Shown here: positions 30,246 to 41,010 of the stretch, piece after piece
Numbering within the stretch: position 1 is the first letter of the stretch
Layout of the letters: every line of letters starts with the position of its first letter
DNA from: Hippopus hippopus
Lineage: Eukaryota; Mollusca; Bivalvia; Cardiida; Cardiidae
Assembly (NCBI GenBank): GCA_946811185.2
Contig: OX328105.1
Coordinates: 35,343,394-35,407,393, forward strand
Length of the DNA: 64,000 nucleotides
Direction of reading: 5' to 3'
Made by a program: the position numbers and the translations under genes
The notes under the pieces: generated by a model
The model's input: the letters and a program-made list of their open reading frames with translations, nothing else
Databases searched by the model: none
What the model was told of the DNA's origin: nothing

Positions 30246-30879
30246 GCTGTTGGGTGTGTCTGCAAGACTTTGTGTTACTATCATCATAGAAAGGTCTAGA
30301 ATTATGTTGTCAGAGATTTAGATTGGAATGGATTACAGATAATGCAAAAACCCTTAGCAGCCAGCAAATTGATTTATGAAACTGATTTGAAACTTCTGAA
30401 AAAAAAAAATCTGGAAGTTGCTCATCATGAGCATTTAATCTATTTGTGTTTGTGTTTTCCCAAGGTACCAGATGCAGATTCGTTTAAAGTAACAACAGCT
30501 TCCAAAAGTAAACAGCAAATGTTAAAATGGTTAAAAGTATGGAAATTATTGTTAAGATGACAATCTGTTATTGTATGGTTGGTCCAAGTGTTAGTTGTGG
30601 GTAGAGAAACTAATTTCAAAACAGGATTAAAACCTGCCAGGTCATTCAGTCTTTTGTTTACTTTTTGCCTGACTTTGAATTCATTTCTTCCCAGCAACTA
30701 AAACTTGGACTGACTACATAATAAGAGATTGTCATCTAAACAATATTTTTCATACTCTTAAATGGTATATAAATCTAAATGCATTTAACACCTGCGTTGA
30801 CTTTTTGGCCACTATTGGGCCTTTAAGCAGTTGTACTTGAGGGATAGATTTTAGCCCCAAATATCACAAAAATAGTTGT
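30246..30879. other. unassigned
   Basis: A short open frame at 30342-30560 has a fair acceptor (gtgttttcccaag) inside it, but it does not fit the phase of the exons around it. No repeat ends seen. Confidence 0.35.
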
Positions 30880-31012
30880 TCTTTTGCATAGTGTAGATGA
30901 CAATCAGACTTAACAAAGCATGCTGTCTGGTCTTTGACCTACACTGTCTGTTCTGTAGAGACAACCTGGCCAAGAGCAACCTTTCAATTACAATTGTTTG
31001 GATCTTATTTCT
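30880..31012 (+). mobile_element. Pal-B variant, decayed
   Basis: 'tagtgtagatgacaatcagactta', 'gctgtctggtctttgacctacactgtctgttctg', 'agagcaacctttcaattac', 'gatcttatttctag'. Same variant as 20400-20590. Confidence 0.55.
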
Positions 31013-31018
31013 AGATGT

Positions 31019-31165
31019 TTGATTGATTGATTGAATGATGTTTTCAAAATTGTTTAAGTTATATCACGGCAACTACTCACATATTCATGTTTTTCCTGGG
31101 TTTCACTAGTACTAGGCTAGGGCACTGAAGTGTCTTGCCCAAGGACAATATTTCTAGATGGAAAA
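31019..31165 (+). repeat. dispersed repeat E
   Basis: (GATT)n head, then 'gttatatcacggcaactactcacatattcatg', 'tttcctgggtttcactagtactaggctagggc' and 'gtcttgcccaaggac'. Related pieces: 39865-39960, 40060-40140, 43045-43155, 55550-55615, 60045-60110 and 61785-61880. Confidence 0.6.
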
Positions 31166-31246
31166 ATGTCTGTTTGGTTGAAAGGTGCTGTGTAAGGGTT
31201 AACCGTTGTTGTGCACCAAATAAAATAGATATTGCTCAGTCAGTAC

Positions 31247-31468
31247 TTAACCCTTTAACAAACAAACCCGTGTTTCAACAACATTGATCAAGAAGGCTTT
31301 TGAAAACAATGTAGGAAAAGAAGAAAATGCTGGTAACCAGCATTTTCTCCTTTTCCAACAATGTTTTCTACTCTTCCTTGGTTTAATATAGTTTTTGAGC
31401 AACGTTTAATTCGTCATCTGTAAATGCATTCAATTTGGATCAGTCTAAAATGTTTGGTAAAGAGTTAA
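31247..31468 (-). mobile_element. Pal-A copy
   Basis: TTAA to TTAA. The core is nearly perfect (gaagaaaatgctggtaaccagcattttctcc). Confidence 0.86.
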
Positions 31469-31472
31469 GGTC

Positions 31473-31689
31473 TACAGCCCCTAACTCTCATTATAAATAG
31501 ACGGAAGCTGCCGAGATTGGCCGAAGAGCCTGTACAAAAACGTCGATGTTACACGATATTTACCAATGAGTTAGTGAGTCTACACCATCTAACTCTCATA
31601 TTAAAAGACGGAGGCTGCCAAGATTGGCCAATTAGCCTTTACGAAAAGGTCGATGTTGCACGATATTTTCCAATGAGTTAGGGGTTGTA
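31473..31689. repeat. dimeric element with TACAGCCCCTAACTC ends
   Basis: Outer ends TACAGCCCCTAACTC and GAGTTAGGGGTTGTA are inverted repeats. Between them a ~100 bp unit occurs twice in direct order (ctaactctcat, gacggaagctgcc, gattggcc, gtcgatgttacacgatattt, ccaatgagttag). The pair looks like two copies fused at a common end. Confidence 0.7.
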
Positions 31690-32480
31690 ATCCTTAAGAT
31701 ACAGATACTCCAGTTTCAAAGCTGTTTAAGTACTGTTTCAAAGTAGAATATCTGATAAAGAAGCAGAAAGTGTAGATCCCTTGCAAACTCACACTCCTCT
31801 TACGATCAATACAACACTGACATATTTTTTGGTATAACAGTTGGAACCGTTGGCTGCTGTTGACTGTGTTGGCTGACTGTTGACTGTTTAATATACCGTT
31901 TTTTACAACCACATCACATAACATAACAATGAAATACAGCGTACTAACGCGATGGTTTCTTCTAAACACACCATGGCAAACACCATGAACAACATACCAA
32001 CACCCTGGTACTATGAAACGCAACATTGCAAGCGCCATGACGAGGACTGATACCTCGCCAGCAATTCTAAAGGCAGCCACGCCTTGACCCACAACGATGT
32101 GGAACTCTAAAACACAATATGGCAAGCGCCACGAGAACTGACACCTCGCCAGCAATTCTTAAGGCAGCTATGCCTGACTCGCAACACACTGAGCGCCTAA
32201 CATCGTACTTGTTACCGAATTATAAACATAACATGCTACATGAACTAATCAACGAAATAAAAATGAACGTCTGACCGCAGTCGGTTCCAACTCTGAACTG
32301 AAGAACCTGCGCACGAGCGTTATACTTGTGTGCTACACAAACACCTCCTATCTGAGGTTAGACTATTACAAGGGAAACTAATTTTCATCTAAGTCGATTC
32401 CTCAAATGCCGAAAATAACATATCCCTGGTCAGACTGCATGGTCTACGCAGTAAAATCAAGGTCACTTACTACAACGGTT
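31690..32480. repeat. low-copy region with a ~93 bp direct repeat
   Basis: 'gcaagcgccatgacgaggactgatacctcgccagc' at 32018-32096 recurs as 'gcaagcgccacgagaactgacacctcgccagc' at 32111-32185 with similar flanks (aattctaaaggcagc). A 153-codon frame lies on the minus strand at 31694-32155 and spans both; I do not recognise it. G+C is higher than nearby. Confidence 0.5.
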
Positions 32481-32545
32481 TAATCAACCTTTTACTGCAC
32501 AATTCTGAGTTTAACTACCTCGAAGCCCCAGTAAAGTCAAAAATA
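32481..32545 (-). repeat. Pal-A left-end scrap
   Basis: 'TTAAtcaaccttttactgcacaattctgagtttaacta' matches the minus left terminus only. Confidence 0.5.
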
Positions 32546-33309
32546 GGTAATTTTCACTGTTTATAACTTGAAAATATATTGGATAACTCATCACAACACA
32601 CATATGTAAGATCGGAGAAAACTCGAACGTGTCAGTTACTGCATTGGTTGCCATGATATACCTTTCGAAAATGCATGGAGAAGCCCGCAGGGACCCCATT
32701 GATCGAGACAACTTTCGTTATCATTCGTGTATATTCGAACTAGGTCTTAGACAATGTCACGTGATAACATTGCATCTCATTAGTGCTATGACGTAGTAGA
32801 CATGACTATTGTTTACAATTCCAATATTATGTCATCGGAGAGTAAGATTGTTCATTCTGAACCTGTTTTCTAATTTAGATGTAGTAAATTCTTCCTGTAT
32901 TGATGATAAATGAATAAGCGATGATCAGCCTGTGTCGTAGTTTCTGTTTACGATGTCAATAAACTTAAGTTTTTCAAGCCTAGAATAGGGAACAAAACGA
33001 CCAAGTGAATGAAGAGTTTGTTTCGACGCCTTGAATGATCACGTGGTGTTTACGTCACCATCACGTCACTGCAGACATTTACGACAAAAGTCGGCTAATC
33101 ATTGGTGATCATCAATGTAAACAAGCAGATAATGCGGCATGGTAGGATCTGTTCTAGTTTCGAATTTTTTTTTTCTGCCATTGACTGGAACTTCTGTGAA
33201 CTGCACCTTTACATATCGTGAAAGTCATAATAATCGCCATACTTTTACATGGTAAAAATGAAATTTACTTTTATTTTATAAACAGGTTTTTTATTGAGTT
33301 GGACTTTAT
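32546..33309. other. unassigned, possibly unique sequence
   Basis: Less repeat-like sequence with several 'cacgtg/cacgtc' words (32758, 33041). No exon is supported. Confidence 0.35.
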
Positions 33310-33477
33310 CATGACTTTTAGGAAGAAGGCTTTGAAAATGTTTTGTTCTACTTTTCTCAAGATGTTTTCTGCCTTTTTCAAAGACAATTTTCACCATTTG
33401 AACCACATGTTATTTGTCATCTGCACATGCTTTGAATTTGGACAAACACAAAATACTGTCCTTTGGTAAAGACTTAA
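33310..33477 (-). mobile_element. Pal-A copy, core deleted
   Basis: 'gacttttaggaagaaggctttgaaaatg' is followed at once by 'ttttgttctacttttctcaagatgttttctgcc', so the left hairpin arm is gone. Right end ctttggtaaagacTTAA. Confidence 0.7.
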
Positions 33478-33654
33478 ATGCGAGTTGCTGAACTCAATGT
33501 CCCTACTGGGTGACATTTCTAAGACATAATAGAAACATAAAGTTTCATTTCACATGCCCCAAGGTGCCATGTTTGACTTTACTTTTAGTTTCTCCTCTCA
33601 GAAGATTGGTGTTGAAAAACTTTTCTCCACAGAATGCTGAAAGAAATAAACGAT

Positions 33655-33965
33655 CGTAGACAGTGGGGATCAAATAAGACTTTGCTTGACAGTGTGGATC
33701 AAGATCAGACTATGAGAAAGTATGAAATCAAGATGAGAATGTGTTACAGTCCCTAACTAATTAGCATTTCATCCTTTTTCGATGACGTTTTTTTTTAACC
33801 ATTTTCAGAGGCAAAAATAGGTGGAAAAATATAAATCCTTAGGTTGTCGAAAAACCAATGGGCATTTGACACAAGTTTCTATTAAAATTACAACACAATG
33901 ACAGTGATCAACACTGTCGGCAAAAGATCAGTGAGTTGCGCTTAGCAGCCCAAGGGGTAATACAG
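33655..33965 (-). repeat. Pal-B fragments around a Pal-A scrap
   Basis: 'gacagtgtggatcaagatcagac' (33697-33720) and 'gacagtgatcaacactgtcggcaaaagatcagtgagttgcgcttagcagcc' (33900-33950) are Pal-B. 'ttagcatttcatcctttttcgatgacg' at 33760-33790 is Pal-A-like. Confidence 0.5.
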
Positions 33966-34059
33966 TGCCATATGAACCCAACAGACATCTTTAGTCTAGA
34001 AAGTAGTTAATATAATTGTGATTTCAAGCTTGCTATTGTCAAGAAGGTCTCCTCAAAGT

Positions 34060-34115
34060 AGACAGTGTAGACCAAAGATCATACTCCACACAATTTTATA
34101 TTCAAGTCTTATCTA
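34060..34115 (+). repeat. Pal-B core scrap
   Basis: 'gacagtgtagaccaaagatcatactccacac' only. Confidence 0.45.
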
Positions 34116-34155
34116 CTCTTGCTGCAAAGGCAATTTAAGTTGTGAAAGATGCTTT

Positions 34156-34378
34156 AATGGTTTACCACATGATCAGAAATTTAAACAAACCCATGAAGGA
34201 AAGCTTTTGAACCTGTTGTAGGAAAAGGAGAAAAAGGCTGGTTACCATGAATGTTTTCTACCATTTCAAAGATGAAAATAAACTTTAAAGCTATGTTTAA
34301 TTTGTCGTTTGGAAATGTTTTCAATTTTGGGGAGGTCTGATATTTTGTTGTCTTGTAAATAAAGAGTGAAGGGTTAAC
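34156..34378 (-). mobile_element. Pal-A copy, half of core lost
   Basis: 'ggtttaccacatgatcag', 'gtaggaaaaggagaaaaaggctggttaccatgaatgttttctacc': the right hairpin arm is missing. The long arm is intact to 'gtgaagggTTAA'. Confidence 0.72.
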
Positions 34379-34599
34379 AGCATCTGTTTTAATTATGTCT
34401 GAATGCTTTGAACATGGCTATAGTTGCTTTATTATGGTTTCGTATGCATGCAGACAGACAAAAGGCAATATACAGACATAAAGATAGTAATCACTGGTTT
34501 TTCATTTTGATAAATAGAATCTAGAAGCTTCCTAAATGAAATTTGTATTCAAGATGAGGTTGATTCACCCCTGTTTATCTCTGTAAAGGCTGCATGAGA

Positions 34600-35800
34600 T
34601 TCACTTTATTATGCTCCTGTAAACTTTTTCAGAGGAGCATAAAATTATTGTCCCCATGTTATCTGTTGGACCCTCCATCCTTAGTCTATCCATACTTAAT
34701 TTCTTTTCTATGCTTTTTCTCAGCAATCACTGGATGGAATTCAACAAAATTTTGCGGGAAGTTTCCTCATACAAAGGACATGCCCCTATTGTCATCATGT
34801 TCTTGCTTGATGATTTTGTCACAGTTATGGCCCTTTGATTTTTTTTTTTTTGGTACCTTGTATTGTTTCTATGCTGCATGAAATTCAATAAAATCTAATG
34901 AGAAGATTTCCTGTAAGGAGGACATGCACATCATTATTGTCAGCATGTTCTGGTTCGATGATTTTGCTTGCAGTTATGGCCCTTTACAGTTTTGGTCTCC
35001 AATTTTGTTGCTTGCTATTTCTCAGCAACCACCACATGGAATTCAATTAATTTTCATAGGAAGCTTCCCTATAAGGGGGACATGCACATATTGTTAGCAT
35101 GTTTTGGTTCAATAACTTCACTTGCAGTTACAGTTCTTTAGATATTTTGTCCATAGTTCTGTTTCTCACTATATCTCATCAACCATGATATTGAAATTCA
35201 TGAAACTTCATGGGAAGCTTCTGTATAAGGAGGGAGTGTACATATTTTAAGCATGTTCTAGTTCTGTAATTCTTCTTACCATTATGGTGCTAAGAATTTT
35301 TAGTCCCCTGAATTTCTTTTAGTGCTATTTCTCATCAACAGCTTGATGGAATTCAACTAAATTTCATTGGAAGCAGGATAACAGGTGCATGTTGTAAGCA
35401 TGTTGAAGTTCTATGATTTTCTTGCATTTATTGACCTTTGATTTTTAAGTCCCCTATTCCGTTTCAGCGCTATTCCTCAGCAGCCACCAAATGCAATTCG
35501 TTTAAACATTACAGAAAGCTTCCCAACTAAGAGGAACTGCATAATGTTGTGTACATGTTTTTGTTTGATTATTGTGCACTATAAGAAGTTCCACAGAGCT
35601 GATAGCCACTCTGTCGTTGGTGCTTCCAACTGTCTGTGTATGTCCATCCATAATTTTGTTATTTCTAAGCAAGCACTCCATGGATTTAAATGAAATTTCA
35701 TCAAAAGCTTTCCTACGAAAAAGACAAGGAGCATATCGTCAGCGTATTTTGGTTCAATGATTTTCTTTTGAGTTATGGTCATTTAAAAGTTTTTTTATAA
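34600..35800 (+). repeat. degenerate tandem array, ~150 bp unit
   Basis: Units are marked by 'cacagttatggccctttga' (34821), 'gcagttatggccctttaca' (34971), 'gcagttacagttctttag' (35126), 'catttattgacctttgat' (35427) and 'gagttatggtcattt' (35771), at steps of ~150 bp or multiples. Each unit also has a version of 'tctcagcaaccac.tggaattcaa', 'ggaagcttccctataagg' and 'agcatgttctggttc'. Head: 'gctcctgtaaactttttcagaggagc'. Similar period and phrases to the 21 kb array. Confidence 0.75.
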
Positions 35801-36333
35801 CTATATGAACAGTTGAATGATAACCCTTGTGGAGAGAGTATATGCTTCACAAACAGCTAATTTTTTTGTGACAAAAACACATTTTGGGAGCATCACCTAT
35901 CTCTGACGGCTATTGTAAAGATATTCTTTAAACGATTCACATAAGACACTTTGGGTACAGATAAACGATATATTTTCAGAAAGGGATGTAGCGCCCAATC
36001 ATATTGATCTGTAAATAGCTAAGCAAGCGATCTGGAAATGTTGTTTCCAAATGACCAGATACTTCAGTCCCTATTTATTTACTCGAAGGGATATATTATA
36101 TCAGGTACCTAGTCGTTTGTCCCTCCTGTTGGAAATTTCATGTCCACTCTATTTGTTTAACCCCTTGTCTACATTTGAAAATATTTTATCCATGGGAGCA
36201 TCTAGGTGCAAAGTGAAGACTTCAGTCACCAGGCTCCAAGGTCAAGGTTACAGCAGGAGGGGGAGGGTCAAAGTTCACATGCTCTTGAAAAGTGTCCTTT
36301 TATGTCTCTAGAATCCCCAGTCTGATTTATACC
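35801..36333. other. unassigned
   Basis: The motif 'agacttcagtcaccaggctccaaggtcaaggtt' at 36218-36250 recurs as 'agtttcagacaccagtctccaaggtcaat' at 36907-36935, flanking the TIR element below. Confidence 0.4.
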
Positions 36334-36853
36334 CCCATCACACCAAACTCGTTCTCACTCCGTTCCGAAAATTGGTGCCAAACGGACTTAAACTGTGTTC
36401 AGACGGAGTGGACTTATTAGCAACCTTTTACAATCTGTTTACGAACTTAACGGACGGGTAAGGACGGGACGGGTGCTCCAGAACTTTGAGCCTGCTCAAA
36501 ATTTTTTGCCGTACATCCGGTCCTGTAATTAGGCGGTGTACTTAAAACGAGATGGATGTACTACAAACGGAACTGCCATACTTCGATCTTATTAGATACG
36601 CGGTGCAGTCGGGTATCAATTGGCAATGCGTTTGCATTTTACCGACCGAAATTACGCACGTTTTATCCGGACCGCAGCCGGTTTTTTTATTTTGTTGACT
36701 GGGGTTAGACTTTCTAGGAACAGGTTTGGTCAGACGGGGCCTACAGGCATTATCAGGCCAAAATTATATGTTCTTCCCCGACCGCAACCCGTTGTCCGAT
36801 TATGTCAGGGCGGGGTAAGACGTTCTAAGAACTAGTTTGGTGTGACCAGGGCC
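36334..36853. mobile_element. ~520 bp TIR element
   Basis: Left end CCCATCACACCAAACTCGTTCT and right end AGAACTAGTTTGGTGTGACCAGGG are inverted repeats (TCACACCAAACTMGTTCT). Internal matter is more G+C-rich than the surroundings. A second, shorter sequence with a weakly similar TGGTCACA end is at 58632-58845. No target duplication is clear. Confidence 0.7.
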
Positions 36854-37194
36854 TTAGAAACTAATTCAGATATGTGTACACGTTGATGAGATGACATGCA
36901 GAGCAGAAGTTTCAGACACCAGTCTCCAAGGTCAATAGGCTGTGTATTGCCCGGCTTTGTGGAGCTCTTTTTATGTCCATATTAAATCATCAAGATTAGA
37001 CGTGACTTGCTTGGCCATTAAAGTTTTGGATGAGATTTGCGCGGCCTTTGTGATGGTGATTTCAATGGTCAGCTATCATTATAGTAGGAAAAATATTGCG
37101 TTATTACTCCAGTGTTCAATAGTATAGCTGTTCATATGTATATGTACAGAAGTTAGGTATGAGCATATTTTAGGAAGTGTCTATGTAGGTCTAT

Positions 37195-37312
37195 CAATCG
37201 TAAGAAAGCTGGAAAACAAACATGCTAGCATTGTCTCCTTTTCTTACAATGTTTCAAGAGTATTTTCCTCAGTGTCATTAAACAAGGAGGGGTCTGTTTG
37301 ATGAAGGGTTAA
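37195..37312 (+). mobile_element. Pal-A right part
   Basis: A collapsed core (acatgctagcattgtctccttttcttacaatg), 'caagagtattttcctcag', right end 'gtttgatgaagggTTAA'. Confidence 0.6.
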
Positions 37313-37805
37313 CAAAGGGTCAAGCTGGTGTAATACCTGTCAGGAAATTTCCTTTTTTGGTCTTTGGCCTTTCCAGGGGGATATATTGCAGACAACAGAC
37401 TACCAAAGGGCTCCCTCGGGGGCCATTGTGTTGTAGGATATATCAGTTGTCCGACATGAAACTAATTCGAGCCATTACATGGTTGGCAATAGTTGAACAC
37501 TAATTGTATTTTGTGAAAGAAATCAAGGAGTTGACAATTAAAATAACTTTAAATGTTTGGTTACGGAGAAAAATATAGAGAGAGAAATGAAGGAATTGAT
37601 GGTTTTGATTAATTTCTATATTTATCCCGAAATTGAATGAGCATTCTGCTGCCAGACGGTCAATATAGTTCTTTTAATCGAGGAAAGAGTGTACACTGAT
37701 TGGTTTGAACTTTTACAATACAGATGGGGGTATTACTTTTATACTATATCCTACTTTTATTGGACTCAGCTTGCATGTTGCTGGTATTGTTTGTGCATAT
37801 TTTTG
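37313..37805. other. unassigned
   Basis: Includes 'ggaaatttccttttttggtc' and a G-rich 'gggctccctcgggggccattg'. Not recognised. Confidence 0.35.
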
Positions 37806-37960
37806 ATTCTTTAGCAGACGACAAAATTTCAGTATGGTCCACAGTAAAAGTATTCACAGGTGACAAAGAGATTGTGACTGTCTCTGAAAGGAAAGAAAAC
37901 ATTGTCGGAAAAGGAGATATTACCGGTTAAATTTTCTTCCTGAAATGTTCATGTTGTATC
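37806..37960 (+). mobile_element. Pal-A left part
   Basis: 'attctttagcagacgacaaaatttcag' through 'gaaaacattgtcggaaaaggagatattaccggtt' and then a decayed right arm. Confidence 0.6.
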
Positions 37961-38274
37961 TGGGGCTGTACAGAATGTATATCTGTATTCTGGCATGCCT
38001 TGTTTGTAGCTAAATGTAGAATTCCTCTGCTATTTTAAAAATGCACTTACTACATGCTATCTGAATGGTGCGTATTACCATCAATAGCTGCAGTCCATTA
38101 ACTGGGTGTTGCCTGTTTTGTCTATTGGATGGTTACAGGAGATCAGAGTTGTAGTATTGGACTTAGGTCTCTCCTTGGCTAGAGTAAGGTTCTGGCAAGA
38201 AACTGTGGTAACGCTGAGTTGGGGTTCTTTTTCCACATGGAAAAAAAGCTGCCAGCTTTAAAAGACAAGGTCAT

Positions 38275-38475
38275 GAGGCATGCCCAATTTATCGTCTGCA
38301 AAAACTAGTTTTACAAATGGTACAGACTCCAGTGATTCTGATTTTGTAAACATTGTGGAAAAAGAGGTAAATGCTTGTATATTCTCTTTATTCTCCTATT
38401 TCTACAAAGTTGTCAAAAGCCGCCTTTCTGAGGGTCATTGAAGTATATTTTGACCCTTGTGTAAAGGATCAAAAT
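38275..38475. mobile_element. Pal-A pieces, scrambled
   Basis: 'cccaatttatcgtctgcaaaa' (long arm, complement) precedes 'gtaaacattgtggaaaaagagg', 'tattctcctatttctacaaagttgtcaaaag' and 'cctttctgagggtcatt' (forward), so arms of two orientations are joined. Confidence 0.5.
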
Positions 38476-38627
38476 ATATCTGACAAACAAAAGTCATGAA
38501 AATAGGATCCAACCTTAGCAAAGGTAAGTTTGACTTGGAGATCATAAAGAAAACATGGTAAAATATGACGAGATTAATGATTATTCTGTTGGATGACAGT
38601 GTCCACTGCATATACTTGACACATTAC

Positions 38628-38841
38628 TGAAAAATCTGGAGTTTTAACGACCGGAAGGAAGACAGCTTTTGAAAACGTTGTGAGAAAAGGAGAAATTACT
38701 GATTACCAGCATTTTCTCCTTTCCCCACAACGTTCTCCATCATTTCAAAGACAAATTCCATGATTTGCCAGACTTAATTTGTCATCTGCAAATGCTGTGA
38801 ATTTGGGAAAGTCTAAAATTTTGTCATCTGGTAAAAAGTTC
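38628..38841 (-). mobile_element. Pal-A copy
   Basis: The left end is decayed. The core is mostly paired (gaaaacgttgtgagaaaagg ... cctttccccacaacgttctcc); the ACGTTGT/ACAACGT change occurs on both arms. Confidence 0.75.
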
Positions 38842-38930
38842 AGATAAATAAGTTAACAACTTTCAATGACCAAAAAAAAAATCTTATCTCTTCCTACGGC
38901 TGAAAATACAACAAAATTGAAATGATTTTT

Positions 38931-39208
38931 AGCTCAGCTGTTTTTGAAGAAATCGAATTATTGTCATAGCCCTGGCGTCGTCGTCATTGATTGAAAACTT
39001 TGACATTTTGCAATATCTCTATTATTACTGAAGATATTTACTTCAAACTTGGAGAAGTTGGTAACTATCAAAAGGGGAACTCATACAACAGGGGCAGATA
39101 ACCATTAAATATTTTTGACACAGTTATGCTCCTTTTATTTACTTAAAATGAAAACTGAAAATCAAGCACTTGCAGCTGAGCATTGGCAAGCCCATGGGGT
39201 GCTCTTTT
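38931..39208 (+). repeat. dispersed repeat F, copy 2
   Basis: Full-length partner of 19983-20262, from 'agctcagctgtttttgaag' to 'ccatggggtgctctttt'. Confidence 0.72.
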
Positions 39209-39231
39209 CATCTTATAGGCTTGACTGAACA

Positions 39232-39300
39232 AGGGGACAATGTAGACCAAGATCCTGTGCAATCTGAGCTTGATATATGCCCTCCACAAAAGCTTTTTGC
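39232..39300 (-). repeat. Pal-B fragment
   Basis: 'gacaatgtagaccaagatcctgtgcaatctgagcttgat' then 'ccacaaaagctttttg'. Confidence 0.5.
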
Positions 39301-39375
39301 CTGGTGAGGTGAAAGGTTCTAGAAAATTATGGTGCTTGGTGCAAGTATAGGTCACATGTACCAAGTCTCATTTTT

Positions 39376-39598
39376 TAGGCCTTTACCACATACTTTGGTA
39401 TTTTAACGACCCTGAAGAAGGCTTTTTGAGCAGATTTAGGGAAAAGAAGAAAATGCTGGTAATCAGCATATCTCCTTTCCCACAATGTTTTCTATTCTAT
39501 CAAAGCCAATTTGCATAATTTCAGCTACATTTTATGTGGCATCTGCGCAAAATTGGGTTTGGATTGGTCTAAAATTTTTTCACGTTGTAAAGTGTTAA
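39376..39598 (-). mobile_element. Pal-A copy just upstream of an exon
   Basis: 'ggcctttaccacatac' to 'gttgtaaagtgTTAA'. The core agaaaatgctggtaatcagcatatctcc is partly decayed. It ends 49 bp before the exon at 39648, so it lies in the branch-point to acceptor zone. Confidence 0.78.
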
Positions 39599-39647
39599 GA
39601 AAGTATCAGAATTGATTGATGTTAGGTCATCTGTTATATTTTTGCAG

Positions 39648-39719
39648 GAGTTTCATATTTACCACATGATATGTCTGGGTTGGCAACAGCTTGCAGAAAT
39701 ACAATGGCCAGATCTACAG
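39648..39719 (+). CDS. internal exon, same gene as 26988-27088
   Basis: Acceptor 'tatatttttgcag' and donor 'gtaagt'. Taking the single leftover base from the upstream exon, it reads GVSYLPHDMSGLATACRNTM then ARST, with one base over. It is 72 bp, so the phase is kept. I do not recognise the protein. Confidence 0.6.
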
Positions 39720-40401
39720 GTAAGTTTTGTTGATTAAGTGTTTTTGCTGATACAGACATGGTCTATCAGTCAATCCACATTGCTGATACTGGGAAGAGTG
39801 ATAGGAAAGCTGATGGTTTTATCGGTGTTTTAAACTGCATGAACATCAGGCCATTCAGGGTTGTTGACCTGTCACTCATTTAATATCTTTCCTGGGTTTT
39901 ACCAGCACTAGGCTAGGATTAGGTAGTACTTTGCCAAAGGCCACTCATACATAACCAGTGCCACTAATGGGAATTGATGTCGGGATTTCTTGTTAAATTC
40001 CAACACACATAAAAATTAGCTGCTGAAGACCGGAAACTGAGAAAGGATGTATGACTGCTGTATAATACCAGCACTTGGTTGAGATTCTGCAGTATCTTGC
40101 TTGAGGGCACTCTTACACTTCTAACAAGAATCTTTACAAAAACCAAGCCTTTACTATTGAGTAACTAAAATGAGAAAAGATGCATGACCCTGTGCAATAA
40201 CCATTTGATGATACAGAACCTTAGAATATTTTGAAACATATGATTACCTTTGTGAACAATGTCGATCCAAGATTAAACTACTTGGTACATCAGTTTGATC
40301 TTTTTTCTCCATTTTCTGATACTTTGGTTAATATTTAGAATGAAATGCTGTTAAACCTAAGGTCTTCGACTACCTACTGGAAATCTTCATTCTCTTATGT
40401 G
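39720..40401 (+). repeat. intronic, repeat E pieces
   Basis: 'tttcctgggttttaccagcactaggctagg' (39888-39920) and 'agcacttggttgagattctgcagtatcttgcttgagggcac' (40070-40110) are E-like. A Pal-B scrap 'acaatgtcgatccaagattaaac' lies at 40257-40280. Confidence 0.5.
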
Positions 40402-40654
40402 CTTAGCTCTTTATCAATCAATATCAAAATTAAAATGTAGCTGAAAAAGTGGTTTTTCTCTCTGAAAGGTTAGAAAATTTTGTGAGAAAAGGAGGAAATG
40501 CTGATATCAAGCATTTTCTCATTTTCCCACAATGTTTTATAACCTTTCAGAGAGAAAAAAATCACTATTTCAGCCATATTTTAATTTTCATCTACAACTG
40601 TAAACTGAACTAATTTTGACCAGTTTCCACTTTAGTTGTATGGTAAAGAGTTAA
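40402..40654. mobile_element. Pal-A variant with two long arms
   Basis: 'aaattaaaatgtagctgaaa', 'tttttctctctgaaaggttagaaaa' at the left are mirrored by 'tataacctttcagagagaaaaa', 'tttcagccatattttaatttt' at the right. The stem extends about 95 bp each side of gctgatatcaagc. No short arm is present. Right end tatggtaaagagTTAA. Confidence 0.8.
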
Positions 40655-40857
40655 CTCTGTACAGTATAGAATTTTAACACCTGTCCATATCAGCATGATC
40701 TGCAGACAAAGTTAATGTAGCCCAAATGATTAATTCTGTCTTTGAAAAGGTAGAAAACATTGGGGAAGAGGGAGAAAGTGCCTGTTTCCATTTCAGACAA
40801 TGTTCTCAAAGACCTTTTTCCTCAGCATTTCTATAACTGAAAATTATTAAAGGGTTC
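40651..40857 (+). mobile_element. Pal-A copy, core damaged
   Basis: Starts at the shared TTAA. 'gaaaacattggggaagaggg' then 'tgcctgtttccatttcagacaatgttctcaaag': one arm is shortened. Confidence 0.75.
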
Positions 40858-41010
40858 AATGCAATGATGACTGCATTAGCAGAACCTGATGATACAGATT
40901 AAAGATCTGACTGCACACCTTTATCTACCTTGTCATATGTCTTCTTTAAATTAGATGCAATATACTATGCTTACATCTGAAAACACTTTGAGAAATGGGG
41001 ACACCACTGC

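Larger units (their letters stand above)
27089..39647 (+). other. inferred 12.6 kb intron
   Basis: The stretch between two phase-compatible exons (gtaagc at the start, tttttgcag at the end). It would hold MITE-G, more than ten Pal-A copies in both orientations, Pal-B pieces, a ~150 bp array and a TIR element. If there are unseen exons inside, this is several introns. Confidence 0.45.

Noticed and set aside
30465..30536. Possible exon after 'gtgttttcccaag' with donor 'gtatgg'
   Set aside because: The only open frame is out of phase with the exons at 26988 and 39648, and the donor is poor.
31694..32155. 153-codon ORF on the minus strand, the longest in the window
   Set aside because: No recognisable domain, it spans a direct DNA repeat, and this length is not surprising in 64 kb read in six frames.
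38461..38516. Possible exon ending at donor 'gtaagt' (38517)
   Set aside because: All three frames are stopped within the candidate exon.
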